A stretch of DNA of 9,497 nucleotides from Flavobacteriales bacterium (GTDB taxonomy: Bacteria; Bacteroidota; Bacteroidia; UBA10329): positions 1 through 9,497 of the forward strand of contig DMRV01000249.1 in assembly GCA_003456455.1 (NCBI GenBank), given 5' to 3'. The translations under genes were made by a program, and so were the position numbers. Positions 7,159-9,497 of this stretch are shown in pieces; the first letter of the stretch is position 1; each line of letters begins with the position of its first letter. The notes under the pieces were generated by a model that made no database searches, was not told the origin of the DNA, and saw nothing but the letters and a program-made list of their open reading frames with translations.

Positions 7159-8715
7159 ATGAGTAAACGTGTATTCGGAAGTTCTTTACCCATTTTGGGG
7201 TATGCCTTTTTTGTGGCTGCGCTGTTCCTGTTTTTAAAAGGATACCAGTTTAATACAGACGATCAGGCGGAGCATTTACCGCAGGTTTATCAGCTACTAG
7301 ATCCACAGCTTTACCCGCATGATTATTATGTGAATGATGCCAATTCTGTGTTTACCGTAAGGTTTTACTACGAACGATTTGCGTTGATTGTGGCAAGAAC
7401 CGTTGGGTTAGAATGGGGGTTATTTGCTTTTACTTTTTTGTCTGCAACGCTTATGGCATTCTCGTTTGGGAAAATTGCTGAGCGGTTGTTTTCTAATAGA
7501 TGGTCGGTTCTGTTGGCACCTTTTTTAGCACTTATTGTCTTTTACGGATTCACAATTGGCGGTGTAAGCGTGATGTACGCCAGTTTCATTTCTAGCACAA
7601 TTGCCAAAGGACTTTCAGCTTTTTCACTTTGGAAGTTCTTGGAGAAAAAAGTTTTGATTTCAGGATTGCTTTTAGGAATTGCAACGCTTTTTCAGCCACT
7701 AGTTGGGTTGCAGCTTTTTCTAGTGCTTACTGCATATCAATTATTGGTTGGAAGAGATTTTAAAAAGACTATTGCGCTTGTTGCGAGCTATGTTGCGTTA
7801 GCTGCTTTTGTTCTTGTTCCAGTGTTTTACATTCAGCTTAGTCAGAAATTAACGGTAGATGCAGATTGGTTTTATCAGGTGTTCTACGGATTTAGAAATC
7901 ACTTGCATTATTACCCAAGTATTTTCCCCGCAAAGAGTTTCGTTAAGTTCGGAATGTTGCTAGCGCTTGGCCTAGTTTCTTACGTCTATTTAAAGCCTAG
8001 AGACTACAAGTTTTATCCAGCCTTTATCATTCTAAATCTATTCGGTTTACTGATTTATTCGGTTGGTTTAGAAGTTTTTGATGTATACGTTCTAGGAAAA
8101 ACACAGTGGTTTAAAATGACCATTTGGATGGAAGCATTCAGCGCCATTATGGTTGCTGGTTTTCTTGGAGAGTTTCTATCTGGTTTTTCTTTTTCTTCCT
8201 TTCTAAAAAAGCGAGTGTTTTTAATTTCCTCTGTTACAGCAACTGTTCTGCTATTAGCCATTACCAACTCCAAATATTTACCCAAAAAGTACCAACAGAA
8301 GTATATGGTTGGAAATCGAGTAGTGGGTGATTTGGAACAAATGCATAGTTGGATAAGTGAAAATACAGCCAAGGATGTTGTGGTTCTTACATCTCCTCAC
8401 GACAATGGTTTTTCCTGCGTGGCTAAACGCTCCATGCCTAGTCATTGGCAGGCAATTATGCACCAGTCGTTTTTCATCGTTCAGTGGTACGAAGACTTTG
8501 CGGATATCTATGGGGTTTCGCTCGAGAATTTGAAAGGCACCGATCCACGGGCACATGCTGTTGAACTTTATGCCAGTCGAAATTATCGTGGAGCAAGAAA
8601 ACACATTGATTATCGTTTGGATAATATCGAAACCTGTCAGTTCACAGATGAACTTGGTCCCGTAGTTCGTCAAGAGGGAAACTGGATTCTTACCGAGTTC
8701 CTGCCTGAACAATAA
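7159..8715 (+). CDS. Polytopic membrane protein with soluble C-terminal domain, GT-C/DUF6798-like
   Basis: The start chosen is ATG 7159 (518 residues, MSKRVFGSSLP). A TTG at 7108 and an ATG at 7114 are in frame but would overlap the divergent regulator's start codon. About nine hydrophobic segments are visible, near residues 10-27, 73-100, 115-135, 164-196 (possibly two), 204-225, 262-278, 284-303, 321-341 and 352-368. A long loop after the first segment carries NTDDQAEHLP and DPQLYPHDYY; an acidic first external loop is typical of GT-C-fold lipid-linked-sugar glycosyltransferases. The C-terminal part (about 370-518) contains DVVVLTSPHDNGFSCVAKRS followed by PSHWQA, which resembles from memory the DUF6798-type tail of large bacterial membrane proteins. 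Inferred role: envelope or glycan-related transfer, but no catalytic assignment is secure. No partner genes of a glycan pathway are adjacent. Confidence 0.8.
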   Translation: MSKRVFGSSLPILGYAFFVAALFLFLKGYQFNTDDQAEHLPQVYQLLDPQLYPHDYYVNDANSVFTVRFYYERFALIVARTVGLEWGLFAFTFLSATLMAFSFGKIAERLFSNRWSVLLAPFLALIVFYGFTIGGVSVMYASFISSTIAKGLSAFSLWKFLEKKVLISGLLLGIATLFQPLVGLQLFLVLTAYQLLVGRDFKKTIALVASYVALAAFVLVPVFYIQLSQKLTVDADWFYQVFYGFRNHLHYYPSIFPAKSFVKFGMLLALGLVSYVYLKPRDYKFYPAFIILNLFGLLIYSVGLEVFDVYVLGKTQWFKMTIWMEAFSAIMVAGFLGEFLSGFSFSSFLKKRVFLISSVTATVLLLAITNSKYLPKKYQQKYMVGNRVVGDLEQMHSWISENTAKDVVVLTSPHDNGFSCVAKRSMPSHWQAIMHQSFFIVQWYEDFADIYGVSLENLKGTDPRAHAVELYASRNYRGARKHIDYRLDNIETCQFTDELGPVVRQEGNWILTEFLPEQ

Positions 8716-8736
8716 CCGATTACGTAAAACCGCATA

Positions 8737-8761
8737 GAACTGAGTGCTTTTTACTCGGTTC
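8737..8761 (+). terminator. Hairpin after the membrane protein gene, weak terminator candidate
   Basis: GAACTGAGT (8737-8745) pairs with ACTCGGTTC (8753-8761) as nine base pairs including one G-U, around a 7-nt loop GCTTTTT. It lies 21 nt after the stop codon. The run of T's is in the loop rather than after the stem, so it does not match a standard intrinsic terminator. It may instead be an mRNA 3'-end structure or an operator for the following gene. Confidence 0.35.
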
Positions 8762-8805
8762 ATTTGTGACACACAATTATTCAAACCCCATAAACACACA
8801 TTATC

Positions 8806-9497
8806 ATGAATACTTTAAATGCAACAATCAAAATGGGACGTTTCTTAGCCTTGGCTGGACTCGTTTCTCTTTCGGTTACTTCTTGTAATCTTTTGCCAGA
8901 CGATGACGACAATAACACATCTACAGCGCCAAGTCCTCCAACTCCAGCATTCTCTGATGGTTACGCAACACTAGCAGCTGTTAAAAGTGTTACATTTCAG
9001 GATATTCCTGGTTTTGGTCAGGTTGAGGTTGATTTCGGGTTGGCAGTTGGTGTTTTCTTTAACGGAGTAGACTACGATACCTATCTAAATGCAGGAATAG
9101 TTTCTTGCGAGGGTGAAAGTTTAGATGAACAAGACAATGGCTCTTACGTATTCCTTCCATCTCAAACAAGTGCAACAGGAATAGACTTTTCTGGTAACCC
9201 AGATTGGAATGTAGGAGGCAGTGCCAATGTTCCAGCTTTTAGCCACACAACTTCAATTGGGTTTCCAACTGTTGGGTCCATTACAAGTTCCAAAACTGTG
9301 TCAAGCGGAAGCGACTATACACTGACTGTTGCAAACGTTTCTGGAGCAGACTCTGTCATCTTTATGATGGGCGGGGTGGTTCATACCCAAGCAGGAAATG
9401 CAACTTCTAGCACGTTCACATCTGCAGAAATTAGTGGAATGGGAACTGGAACTAATTTCGCTCAGGCGGCAGCTTACAAGATTGAAGAGGCTACTTA
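8806..9497 (+). CDS. Unrecognised lipoprotein, 3' end cut by the window
   Basis: The frame opens at ATG 8806 and runs without a stop through the right edge, giving 230 full codons. Seen: MNTLNATIKMGRF, a hydrophobic stretch, then V-T-S-C (Cys27), a lipobox. It is followed by N-L-L-P-D-D-D-D-N-N; an acidic stretch just after the lipidated Cys resembles the surface-export signal of Bacteroidota lipoproteins. A Thr/Ser/Pro linker (about 36-49) leads into a Gly/Ser/Thr-rich, strand-rich region with only one further Cys (in VSCEGES, near residue 100) and no motif recognised. Inferred: a membrane-anchored, possibly surface-exposed protein with beta-sandwich character; function unknown. An alternative ATG at codon 10 would shorten only the signal peptide. 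The 90-bp gap before it holds the hairpin at 8737-8761 and no convincing promoter box; TTcaTTTG at 8759-8766 is the best candidate. Confidence 0.8.
   Translation, partial: MNTLNATIKMGRFLALAGLVSLSVTSCNLLPDDDDNNTSTAPSPPTPAFSDGYATLAAVKSVTFQDIPGFGQVEVDFGLAVGVFFNGVDYDTYLNAGIVSCEGESLDEQDNGSYVFLPSQTSATGIDFSGNPDWNVGGSANVPAFSHTTSIGFPTVGSITSSKTVSSGSDYTLTVANVSGADSVIFMMGGVVHTQAGNATSSTFTSAEISGMGTGTNFAQAAAYKIEEAT

Noticed and set aside
8720..8727. TTACGTAA palindrome just after the membrane protein gene
   Set aside because: Eight-base palindromes occur often by chance and nothing else supports a site here.
8278..8799. 173-residue minus-strand open frame overlapping the membrane protein's 3' end
   Set aside because: It overlaps the conserved-looking C-terminal domain on the other strand, shows no motif, signal peptide or promoter, and reads as an antisense shadow.
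8769..8804. Two similar ACACACA(A)TTAT stretches about 25 bp apart before the last gene
   Set aside because: Short, imperfect and of low complexity; expected by chance in an AT-rich leader.

Overview
The window looks like chromosomal DNA from a Bacteroidota bacterium, probably a free-living (perhaps marine) member of the Flavobacteriales. Three things point there: a large secreted protein ending in a type A sorting domain of the type IX secretion system (T9SS), two small Bacteroidota-style lipoproteins, and AT-rich promoters resembling the Bacteroidota -7 consensus TAnnTTTG with no convincing Shine-Dalgarno sites. The exact genus cannot be read from the sequence. No RNA genes, insertion sequences, CRISPR arrays or phage genes were seen.

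Layout, left to right. (1) Positions 1-724, + strand: the 3' end of a PD-(D/E)XK nuclease gene of the AddB/RecB type, with a C-terminal iron-sulfur-type cysteine cluster. (2) 841-3756, +: a 971-residue multidomain T9SS-exported surface protein, followed by a strong intrinsic terminator. (3) 3844-4266, +: a small lipocalin-like lipoprotein. (4) 4304-6382, -: a secreted penicillin-acylase-family Ntn hydrolase. (5) 6426-7115, -: an OmpR/PhoB-type response regulator with no partner kinase in view. (6) 7159-8715, +: a polytopic membrane protein with a soluble C-terminal domain, divergent from the regulator. (7) 8806 to the right edge, +: the start of an unrecognised lipoprotein, cut by the window end.

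Most genes appear to be independent units that act in or beyond the cell envelope. The clearest local links are regulatory. The response regulator and the membrane protein share a 43-bp divergent intergenic region holding a 17-bp near-palindrome. The regulator is followed on the same strand by the acylase gene, whose presumed promoter lies inside a perfect 9-bp inverted repeat. Two start codons are moved here from the longest reading frame to a downstream ATG (acylase to 6382, membrane protein to 7159), because the upstream TTG or ATG candidates overlap promoter-like sequence or the neighbouring gene. No obviously new multi-gene system was found. The two dyads, the mosaic surface protein and the membrane protein are the items most worth following up.
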